DNA from: Luidia sarsii
Lineage: Eukaryota; Echinodermata; Asteroidea; Paxillosida; Luidiidae
Assembly (NCBI GenBank): GCA_949987565.1
Contig: OX465109.1
Coordinates: forward strand, 15,966,900-16,030,899
Reading direction: 5' to 3'
DNA: 64,000 nucleotides
A program made the position numbers and the translations under genes. The number at the start of each line of letters is the position of its first letter. The first letter of the stretch is position 1. Below, one piece after another: positions 55,286 to 64,000 of the stretch. Below the pieces are notes generated by a model. The model did no database searches. It worked only from the letters and a program-made list of their open reading frames with translations, and was not told the DNA's origin.

Positions 55286-58240
55286 ATTGACGCTCTCTCT
55301 GTCTCTGTCTCTCTGCCTCCCTCCCCCCTCTGTCTCTCTGTCTCTCTGCCTCCCTCCCACTCTGTCTCTCTGTCTCTCTGCCTCCCTCCCACTCTGTCTC
55401 TCTGTCTCTCTGCCTCTCTGTCTCTCTGCCTCTTTCTTCCTCTTTGCCTGTCTGCCTCTCTTTCTGTGCCTCTCTGCCTCTCTGCCTCTTTCTGCCTCTA
55501 TGCCTCTCTGCCTCAATCTGCATCTCTGCATCTCTTTGCCTCTCTCTGCCTCTCTGTCCCTCTCTGTCGATCTCTTCCTCTTTGCCCGTCTGCCTCTCTC
55601 TGCCTCTCTTTTTCTCTCTGCCTTTCTGCCTCTCTGCCTCTCTCTGATTCACTATGTCGATATGTCTCTCTCTCATATTTGCATCTGTCCCCCTTTGCCT
55701 CCCTTTGCCTCTCCATTCCTCATTGTCTCGCTCCGTCTCTTTGCATATCGTTATCACTCTGTGTCTCTCCCCATCCCTCCCTATGTCTTTGTATCTCTGT
55801 TTTCCCCTGCCTCTCTGGCTCTAATTGCTTCTGCCTCTCTCTCTGTCTCTGCGTCTTTCTCTGTCCAACTCTGTCTTCTCGTTGCCAATCTCTCTGTCTG
55901 TATCTGGCTATCCCTGTCTGTGTATATCTTCCGCTCTCTGTATGTCTGTTCATGCCTGTCCCTGCCGTTCTCTCCATGTCTCTGTCTCTCCCTGTCTCTC
56001 TCTGTCTCCCTCTCTGCCTCTCCCTGTCTCTCCCTGTCTCTCTCTGTCTTTCTCTGTCTCTCTCTGTCTCTCTCTGTCTCTCTCTGCCTCTCCCTGCCTC
56101 TCCCTGCCTCTCCCTGCCTCTCCCTGTCTCTCCTTGCCTCTCCCTGTCTCTCCCTGCCTCTCTCCGTCCCTCTCTGTGTCTCTCTCTGCCTCTCTCCGTC
56201 CCTCTCTGTATCTCCCTGTCTCTCCCTGTCTCTCCCTGTCTCTCCCTGTCTCTCACCGTCTCTCCCCGTCTCTCCCCGTCTCTCCCTGTCTCTCCCTGTC
56301 TCTCAATGTCTCTCCCTGACTCTCACCGTCTCTCCCCGTCTCTCCCTGTCTCTCCCTGTCTCTCCCTGTCTCTCCCCGTCTCTCCCTGTCTCTCCCTGTC
56401 TCTCCCTGTCTCCCCCTGTCTCTCCCCGTCTCTCCCTGTCTCTCCCTGTCTCTCCCCGTCTCTCCCCGTCTCTCCCTGTCTCTCCCCGTCTCTCCCTGTC
56501 TCTCCCTGTCTCTCCCCGTCTCTCCCCGTCCCTCCCTGTCTCTCCCCGTCTCTCCCTGTCTCTCCCTGTCTCTCCCTGTCTCCCCCTGTCTCTCCCCGTC
56601 TCTCCCTGTCTCTCCCTGTCTCTCCCCGTCTCTCCCCGTCTCTCCCTGTCTCTCCCCGTCTCTCCCTGTCTCTCCCTGTCTCTCCCCGTCTCTCCCCGTC
56701 TCTCCCTGTCTCTCCCCGTCTCTCCCTGTCTCTCCCTGTCTCTCCCCGTCTCTCCCCGTCCCTCCCTGTCTCTCCCTGTCTCTCCCCGTCTCTCCCTGTC
56801 TCTCCCCGTCTCTCCCTGTCTCTCCCTGTCTCTCCCTGTCTCCCCTGTCTCTCCCCGTCTCTCCCCGTCCCTCCCTGTCTCTCCCTGTCTCTCCCTGTCT
56901 CTCCCTGTCTCTCCCTGTCTCTCCCTGTCTCCCCTGTCTCTCCCCGTCTCCCCCTGTCTCTCCCTGTCTCTCCCCGTCTCCCCCCGTCTCTCCCCGTCCC
57001 TCCCTGTCTCTCCCTGTCTCTCCCCGTCTCTCCCTGTCTCTCCCTGTCTCTCCCTGTCTCCCCTGTCTCTCCCCGTCTCTCCCCGTCCCTCCCTGTCTCT
57101 CCCTGTCTCTCCCCGTCTCTCCCCGTCTCTCCCTGTCTCTCCCTGTCTCTCCCTGTCTCTCCCTGTCTCCCCCTGTCTCTCCCCGTCTCTCCCCGTCTCT
57201 CCCTGTCTCTCCCTGTCTCTCCCCGTCTCTCCCCGTCTCTCCCCGTCTCTCCCTGTCTCTCCCTGTCTCTCCCCGTCTCTCCCCGTCTCTCCCTGTCTCT
57301 CCCTGTCTCTCCCTGTCTCTCCCCGTCTCTCCCCGTCTCTCCCTGTCTCTCCCTGTCTCTCCCTGTCTCTCCCTGTCTCTCCCTGTCTCCCCCTGTCTCT
57401 CCCCGTCCCTCCCCGTCTCTCCCTGTCTCTCCCTGTCTCTCCCTGTCTCTCCCCGTCTCTCCCTGTCTCTCCCTGTCTCTCCCTGTCTCTCCCCGTCCCT
57501 CCCCGTCTCTCCCCGTCTCTCCCTGTCTCTCCCTGTCTCTCCCCGTCTCTCCCCGTCTCTCCCTGTCTCTCCCTGTCTCTCCCTGTCTCTCCCCGTCTCT
57601 CCCCGTCTCTCCCTGTCTCTCCCTGTCTCTCCCTGTCTCTCCCTGTCTCTCCCTGTCTCCCCCTGTCTCTCCCCGTCCCTCCCCGTCTCTCCCTGTCTCT
57701 CCCTGTCTCTCCCTGTCTCTCCCCGTCTCTCCCTGTCTCTCCCTGTCTCTCCCTGTCTCCCCCTGTCTCTCCCCGTCTCTCCCCGTCCCTCCCTGTCTCT
57801 CCCTGTCTCTCCCCGTCTCTCCCTGTCTCTCCCCGTCTCTCCCTGTCTCTCCCTGTCTCTCCCTGTCTCCCCCTGTCTCTCCCCGTCTCTCCCCGTCCCT
57901 CCCTGTCTCTCCCTGTCTCTCCCCGTCTCTCCCTGTCTCTCCCTGTCTCTCCCTGTCTCCCCCTGTCTCTCCCCGTCTCTCCCCGTCCCTCCCTGTCTCT
58001 CCCTGTCTCTCCCTGCCTCTCCCTGTCTCTCCCTGTCTCTCCCTGTCTCTCCCTGTCTCTCCCTGTCTCTCCCTGTCTCTCCCTGTCTCCCCCTGTCTCT
58101 CCCCGTCTCTCCCCGTCCCTCCCTGTCTCCCCCTGTCTCTCCCCGTCTCTCCCCGTCCCTCCCTGTCTCTCCCTGCCTCTCCCTGTCTCTCTGTCCGTCT
58201 CTATCTGCTTCTGTCTCCCGGTCTCTCTCTCTCTATCTGC
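55285..58240. repeat. CT-rich array; core is a strict 10-bp CTCTCCC(C/T)GT repeat
   Basis: From about 56210 to 58190 the period is 10 bp with C/T variants in patterned order. Because 10 is not a multiple of three and no word contains a stop, all three plus frames stay open, producing apparent proteins of over 900 residues with an S-L-P-V-S-P-C-L-S-L theme. No coding value. Confidence 0.97.
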
Positions 58241-58893
58241 CCGTCTCTGTAAATGCGTACAAAGCCACAATCAGCGAGTAAGGACCCACCTATTATTATA
58301 ACAAATATTATCGCTGGGAAGAAAGTCCAAAGACCGCATCCTTTTTCGTCTGCACAGTTTTAGAACAATAAATAACCCTTTTCATAGATAAAAGACATTC
58401 ACTGGTGGCCTGCTCCAATTGCTCCCTATATCGTCCCCTCTCCCAGTATACTTCAGTCCTTTACCCCAACTCCCGTCCCTACTCTCTGCCCAGAGCGGCC
58501 TTATACGTTTCACAAAGGCTTCGCGCTAGGCCCAGATAGCTTTGGCCGCCTCTCGGCCACAGTGTGGCAAGTAACGGGATAGTTCTCGGGGCATGCGGCG
58601 CGCGTGCACGCTCAAAAGCCGCGCAACTCGGGTCGATTATTTGGAAAGTAACCGACGCTCCCAGGAGAAACAGAAGGGGGGCGATTGAAAGCCCGCTTTT
58701 GTCGAGCCAAAAGACCGGCCCCCCGAAAGACCTGGGCGTTGCGGTGCGTGGTTTCCCCGTTGTCTCCCCCCCCCCCCCTGTCGAGACTGCTTGGGGGTTG
58801 CGGAAGAGCGGGCAGTAAACCGAACTTCTCTTGAAAACACGGCCCGTGGCCTGAGGTAAACCGCGGCGGGCTGGCAAGCCGTATAGTAACGAC
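58241..58893. other. no supported gene
   Basis: GC-rich from 58560; overlapping frames without recognised motifs. Confidence 0.45.
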
Positions 58894-59100
58894 TTCCATA
58901 TCTGCCGTCGCCCGTCGCCCGTCACCTCTTGATTTGTGTTGTGTCCCAACTCTGTCATTTGCTAGTTCCATACATGCCATTTTTTCCCGTCGCGCGTCGC
59001 ACAACCCAGTTGACAAAAACAATTTGCTGTTTATAGTACATTTTGAATTTCAAGGCAAAAAAAAAAGGGCGACGGGCGACGGGCGACGGCAGATATGGAA
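58894..59100. mobile_element. MITE with (CGGGCGA)n inverted ends
   Basis: TTCCATATCTGCCGTCGCCC... on the left and ...GGGCGACGGCAGATATGGAA on the right are inverted repeats of about 30 bp that include heptamer CGCCCGT repeats. Non-coding interior. Confidence 0.75.
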
Positions 59101-59111
59101 TTCCATAGTAC

Positions 59112-59551
59112 ATCTAAACCGTGAAAAAGGGGTGAAAATGTAATTTCGCCGTGAAACTAAAAAGTCACTGTGATTTCACGGTGCATTTTACGGTGAAAAT
59201 AATCGCCTCTCTGACCTGATAAGGACATCTTCAGGTCACTAAAGAGACCATGAAAAAACCGTAAATATCGAGGGTGGCAAGCTCCAGCCTTGGGGGATGG
59301 CTAATTCAATTACCAGCAGGGACCACCAGCCCCCATAGAGGTACTGTATTGTGTCTTTGTAACTGTCACTGCCAGATACTTTTAAATTGCCTCTAGCCAT
59401 TTGCCACCAGGAAAGTGGCCTTGGAGACCACTGCTGAAAACACTGTGAAAATGACTTGGCTAACTGTCTGCCATAAAAATAGGGGTGAAAACACCGTGAA
59501 TTTTCTTTTCATGGCTCAATTACAGTTTCACCCCATTTTCGCGGTTTAGAT
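59112..59551. mobile_element. MITE with ATCTAAACCGTGAAA inverted ends, complete copy
   Basis: Left ATCTAAACCGTGAAAAAGGGG and right CACCCCATTTTCGCGGTTTAGAT are inverted; CATAGT words lie just outside both ends. About 440 bp, no coding capacity, starting 12 bp after the previous MITE. A half copy is at 19976-20125. Confidence 0.75.
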
Positions 59552-60040
59552 TTTCATAGTGAGAGAGCCATATAGCAGCGGATGTCTGTCGGTAAAACCT
59601 TAGCTAACTCGGGTCTCGCGTCAGCTCTTATTTCGTTGGCTATAAACATGTCGGACTCTACTGCGCCCAAAGTCCCTGTTATAACTGGTGGTAGCGTAAA
59701 TATAGCGAGATATCCACTGCCGCCCTTGCATGCTGATGCTACCGAAGGAGAACGAACAAGCGTCAGACGCCGGGTCTGACTGACGACAATATCACATCGT
59801 TGCTCCTTGCTCTATCGCCCTGGATACCGATAGACAACTGAGTGGGAATTTGCATACCCATCACTCATTCTACTATAGTCCTTGTTTATGCTATCCTACC
59901 TAGGGGCTATTTATAATTGCTATGTATTTTTTCTTTTAAGAAGGCAGTCCACAAAGTTCATGACATTTTACAGCAGCCGGAATCTCGCCCGCTCCCGTAT
60001 GATGTTTGGTATATACTGATAGGAGGTGGTATACGTAGTT
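59552..60040. other. no supported gene
   Basis: Nothing recognised. Confidence 0.5.
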
Positions 60041-60047
60041 TGAACAG

Positions 60048-62268
60048 ACTCTGTCTCCCTATCTGTCTCTCTCCGTCCCTCTCTGTCTCTCTCCGTCCCT
60101 CTCTGTCTCTCTCCGTCCCTCTCTGTCTCTCTCCGTCCCTCTCTGTCTCTCTCCGTCCCTCTCTGTCTCTCTCCGTCCCTCTCTGTCTCTCTATGTCCCT
60201 CTCTGTCTCTCTCCGTCCCTCTATGTCTCTCTCCGTCCCTTTCTGTCTCTCTCCGTCCCTCTCTGTCTCTCTATGTCCCTCTATGTATATCTCCGTCCCT
60301 CTCTGTCCCTCTCTGTCTGTCTCCGTCCCTCTGTGTCTCTCCGTCCCTCTCTGTCTCTCTCTGTCCCTCTCTGTCTCTCTCCGTCCCTCTCTGTCTCTCT
60401 CCGTCCCTCTCTGTCTCTCTCTGTCCCTCTCTGTCTCTCTCCGTCCCTCTATGTCTCTCTCTGTCCCTCTCTGTCTCTCTATGTCCCTCTATGTATATCT
60501 CCGTCCCTCTCTGTCCCTCTCTGTCTGTCTCCGTCCCTCTGTGTCTCTCCGTCCCTCTCTGTCTCTCTCTGTCCCTCTCTGTCTCTCTCCGTCCCTCTCT
60601 GTCTCTCTCCGTCCCTCTCTGTCTCTCTCTGTCCCTCTCTGTCTCTCTCCGTCCCTCTCTGTCTCTCTCTGTCCCTCTCTGTCTCTCTCCGTCCCTCTCT
60701 GTCTCTCTCCGTCCCTCTCTGTCTCTCTATGTCCCTCTCTGTCTCTCTCCGTCCCTCTATGTCTCTCTCCATCCCTCTCTGTCTCTCTGCCTCTCTCCGT
60801 CCCTCTGTCTTTCTTCGTCCCTCTCTGCCTCTCTCCATCCCTCTCTGTCTCTCTCTCTCAGCTTCTCTCCATCCCTCTCTGTCTCTCTCCGTCCCTCTCT
60901 GTCTCTCTCTGCTTCTCTCCGTCCCTCTCTGTGTCTCTCTCTGCCTCTCTCCGTCCCTCTCTGTCTCTCTCTGCCTCTCTCCGTCCCTCTCTGTCTCTCT
61001 CTCTGCCTTTCTCCGTCCCTCTCTGTCTCTCTCTGCCTCTCTCCGTCCCTCTGTCTCTCTCTCTGCCTCTCTCAGTCCTTCTCTGTGTCTCTCTCCGTCC
61101 CTCTCTGTCTCTCTCCGTCCCTCTCTGTCTCTCTCTCTGCCTCTCTCCGTCCCTCTCTGTCTCTCTCTGCCTCTCTCCGTCCCTCTCTGTGTCTCTCTCT
61201 CCGTCCCTCTCTGTCTCTCTCTCTGCCTCTCTCCGTCCCTCTCTGTCTCTCTCTGCCTCTCTCCGTCCCTCTCTGTGTCTCTCTGCCTCTCCCGGCCCCT
61301 CTCTGTGTCTCTCTCTGCCTCTCTCCGTCCCTCTCTGTCTCTCTCTGCCTCTCTCCGTCCCTCTCTGTGTCTCTCTCTCCGTCCCTCTCTGTCTCTCTCT
61401 CTGTCTCTCTCTGCCTCTCTCCGTCCCTCTCTGTCTCTCTCTGCCTCTCTCCGTCCCTCTCTGTCTCTCTCTGCCTCTCTCCGTCCCTCTCTGTGTGTCT
61501 CTCTCTCTGCCTCTCTCAGTCCCTCTCTGTCTCTCTCTCTATGCCTCTCTCCGTCCCTCTGTGTCTCTCTCTGCTTCTCTCCGTCCCTCTCTGACTCTCT
61601 CTCTCTACCTCTCTCCGTCTCTGTGTGTGTCTCTATCTCTACCTCTCTCCATTCCTCTCGGTGTGTCTCTCTCTGTTTCTCTCCGTCCCTCTCTGTCTCT
61701 CTCCCTACCTCTCTCCGTCCCTCTCTGTCTCTCTCTGCCTCTCTCAGTCCCTCTCTGTCTCTCTCTCTATGCCTCTCTCCGTCCCTCTGTCTCTCTCTGC
61801 CTCTCTCAGTCCCTCTCTGTCTCTCTCTATGCCTCTCTCCGTCCCTCTGTCTCTCTCTGCCTCTCTCAGTCCCTCTCTGTCTCTCTCTATGCCTCTCTCC
61901 GTCCCTCTGTCTCTCTCTGCCTCTCTCAGTCCCTCTCTGTCTCTCTCTCTATGCCTCTCTCCGTCCCTCTGTCTCTCTCTGCCTCTCTCAGTCCCTCTCT
62001 GTCTCTCTCTCTATGCCTCTCTCCGTCCCTCTGTCTCTCTCTGCCTCTCTCAGTCCCTCTCTGTCTCTCTCTCTATGCCTCTCTCCGTCCCTCTCTGTGT
62101 CTCTCTCTGCCTCTCTCCGTCCCTCTCTGTCTCTCTCCCTACCTCTCTCCGTCCCTCTCTGTGTGTGTCTCTATCTCTACCTCTCTCCATTCCTCTCGGT
62201 GTGTCTCTCTCTGCCTCTCTCCGTCCATCTCTCTCTCTCTCTCTGCCTCAATGTCTGTCTGTTTCTGA
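60048..62268. repeat. CT-rich array, 20-bp CTCTGTCTCTCTCCGTCCCT unit and variants
   Basis: Strict 20-bp period at 60060-60760 with a 252-bp block repeated (CTATGTATATCTCCG at 60283 and 60490); later units gain CTCTGCCTCT. Open frames are artefacts. Confidence 0.97.
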
Positions 62269-62539
62269 CGTGTAAAATAGCTGCTCGTTTTGAGCGAGTC
62301 GCGGAGTATTCCTCTATTTCAACACGGTCCAAGAAATCACACCTTTGTTTGTTTGTTTGATTGTTTATGTTTGTTTTGTTTACTTGTTGTTATTCGTCAC
62401 GACTCGATCACAATATTATCCCTTTTTTCTTTTCTTTTTTCTTTTGACTCAAGTATTTTCTTCTCTTAGTTTATAAGATAGTGCTCAGTTCATATAGATC
62501 TTTTGTTCCTTAGTTGGAAACAAAGTTCTTTTGCAAAAT

Positions 62540-62750
62540 CAAAATGAATCTCTGTCTCTGTCTGTGCCTCTCTATCCCTCTCTGTCTTCCTCTCTGCCTC
62601 CCTGTCTCACTGTCTCTGTCCCCTTCCCCCTCACTCTCCTCCTCTCCCTCTCTGTCTCTCAGTCTCGACCGCTCTCTCTCTCTCAACATCTCTCTCGTGT
62701 TTTCTCATTACCTCTCCCCTGAATCTCTCTCTCTCTCTCTCCCATCCAAT
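62540..62750. repeat. short CT-rich tract
   Basis: Imperfect CTCTCTGTCTC words. Confidence 0.85.
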
Positions 62751-62754
62751 TTCC

Positions 62755-63805
62755 AACGGGCACCGTTTGCTTCAACAAAAATTCGCCGTACCCTGTCGGG
62801 GGGGATTGATAATAACACCACAAATAAGTGCAATTCGATCGTAAAAACAAACCGCCAACCCCCATCGGAATGGAGACCAATGGCCGGTCGTTCCCCGTAT
62901 GTTAGACTCCAAGCATTTCAAGTCTCGAAGTCGGTTGAAGCTGTACGGTACCACCTCCGGCCAGTAACCCAAACATTTGACAGTGGGCGGACTGGATTCC
63001 GGCCTCCGTAAATGTCACGAGCAGACATAACTGCATGGGCGGACTTTATTAAAAAAGAAAGAAAAAAAACCATACCCATCATTTTAGCCCATTTGAGCTG
63101 AGTGTCTAAACTACGATGCCGGATATCATAACAACTGTATGAATTTATTTAAGACCCCTCCCCGGATGGAGGTTGGCAATCACGCCACGAAAAGATTCCC
63201 GGGAGGGGAATCGCTTTCAGAGACCGTATCGCTCGCCAGGCAATAAAAGAAAGAGACACAATTCTCCTTCCAGTTATGATCCGACAACCGCACAGACGAA
63301 CAATAATGATTCACGTCAGTGTTTGTTTTCGTCGCTATATATACGGCAGCGCTAGATAAACAGGGGGTGCTCCTCCCCTAAAAAAAAAGGGATACGTGTT
63401 TGTAGCGGCCGATGAATTGCGCGTGTATACCCAGAGCCATAACGCCGTACAGCGGGGAAAAAAAATCGAATGTGACTTATATCTACATTGCATGCCTAAT
63501 GTTTAACGGTGTTTTCTTGATTTACACAATATAGGTAAGCTTAGGCCCCCGGGAGTCATCCTCGGAATTCGGGCGTTTTATGACAACCGTTTCGGACGTC
63601 CGGGGAGTTCCTTTGTAAGAACTGAAAATGCGTTATAAGAAGACACCCATTTTGGGGTAGAAAAGTCCAAACGAAAAGCAAGCCGGGAATTTCACGGAGA
63701 TCTTTGACCGAGGCGACGGTACGCCCATACCCGGCAAAGACGACTTGAGACCCTCCAGATCGAACGCAGCTTTGGCATAATGTGACGAATCTTGCCGTTA
63801 CCACA
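62755..63805. other. no supported gene
   Basis: Only short frames; nothing recognised. Confidence 0.5.
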
Positions 63806-63807
63806 AT

Positions 63808-64000
63808 AAAACACTCTCAAAAAGCGAGTCTATAATTTATGGCCGTATAGTTATGCCATCAAATCTGGTAAATTGGACATACCACTTGGGCGCCACTTCA
63901 ATCTCCCCAAACATTCCATATCAGATATGAGTGTTCTGGGCATAGAATCACTTGGTCATCTTTAGTGATGCTGTCTGTTCAAGCCAGGAGAAATAAATGT
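63808..64000 (+). mobile_element. Penelope-like GIY-YIG fragment, second copy, running off the window
   Basis: Aligns with the copy at 4993-5725: S-G-K-L-D-I-P-L-G-R-H-F-N-L-P-K-H-S and I-S-D-M-S-V-L-G-I-E-S-L-G-H, then a stop caused by a small indel where copy 1 reads on. Frameshifts on both sides show it is dead. Confidence 0.75.

Noticed and set aside
55194..58301. Open frames of more than 900 residues on the plus strand
   Set aside because: Products of a stop-free 10-bp CT repeat; composition is Ser/Leu/Pro/Val/Cys only and all three frames are open.
59917..62360. Overlapping 783- and 695-residue frames
   Set aside because: Read from CT-rich tandem repeats with a 20-bp period; no domain.

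Overview
This window looks like repeat-rich genomic DNA of a marine invertebrate animal. The signs are GT-AG introns, a class B neuropeptide-type receptor, Penelope-like retroelements with a GIY-YIG domain, several truncated non-LTR retrotransposons, tRNA-derived SINEs, many small inverted-repeat transposons and very long simple-sequence arrays. CpG is not obviously depleted. I lean towards an invertebrate deuterostome (amphioxus, hemichordate or echinoderm grade), but nothing in the sequence proves that. There is no operon-like or prokaryotic organisation. Most long open frames here are produced by stop-free tandem repeats.

The one protein-coding gene I can support well is on the minus strand at 2296-6649. 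It is the 3' half of a secretin-family (class B1) G-protein-coupled receptor, read as four exons: 6564-6649 (TM5 and third intracellular loop), 4064-4250 (TM6, third extracellular loop, TM7), 3220-3312 (helix 8 and start of the tail) and 2296-2427 (last exon, ending in a PDZ-ligand-like E-T-V). All four joins keep frame and use GT-AG borders. Motifs and exon borders are closest to corticotropin-releasing-hormone receptors as I remember them. The upstream exons (hormone-binding domain, TM1-TM4) were not found; they may lie in the 200-base N gap (9864-10063), elsewhere in the window unrecognised, or beyond it. Weaker exon candidates are at 792-1180 (+), 575-826 (-), about 29125-29204 (-) and 48747-48932 (-).

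Layout. 1-7000: receptor gene, its introns packed with mobile elements (a histone-stem-loop-like palindrome, a TA-flanked MITE, a long hairpin, a Penelope-like fragment, another MITE, two SINEs). 7000-16000: SINE-derived 31-bp minisatellite (8215-9425), assembly gap, then a 61-bp satellite of about 86 copies (10620-15885) ending inside a LINE fragment. 16000-26500: LINE, SINE and MITE remnants, a 44-bp minisatellite, a CT array, a possible LTR end with primer-binding site. 27000-33500: purine-rich arrays and paired Penelope-type termini. 34000-36000: two LINE fragments, the second with its 3' UTR expanded into about six tandem units. 36900-38000: G-rich array. 39900-51650: CT and GA arrays, a 22-bp minisatellite, MITEs and a GC-rich segment. 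53200-53640: second locus of the same 22-bp minisatellite. 55290-62265: two large CT arrays separated by a pair of abutting MITEs. 63808-64000: second Penelope-like fragment running off the window.

The most unusual structure is a dispersed palindromic repeat family (3815-4002, 17355-17470, 24727-24877, 42702-42948). Its arms carry a sequence like the histone mRNA 3' stem-loop with a purine-rich downstream box, and its centre resembles a degenerate hammerhead-ribozyme core. Tandem arrays together fill roughly a third of the window, and at least two grew out of identifiable mobile-element tails.
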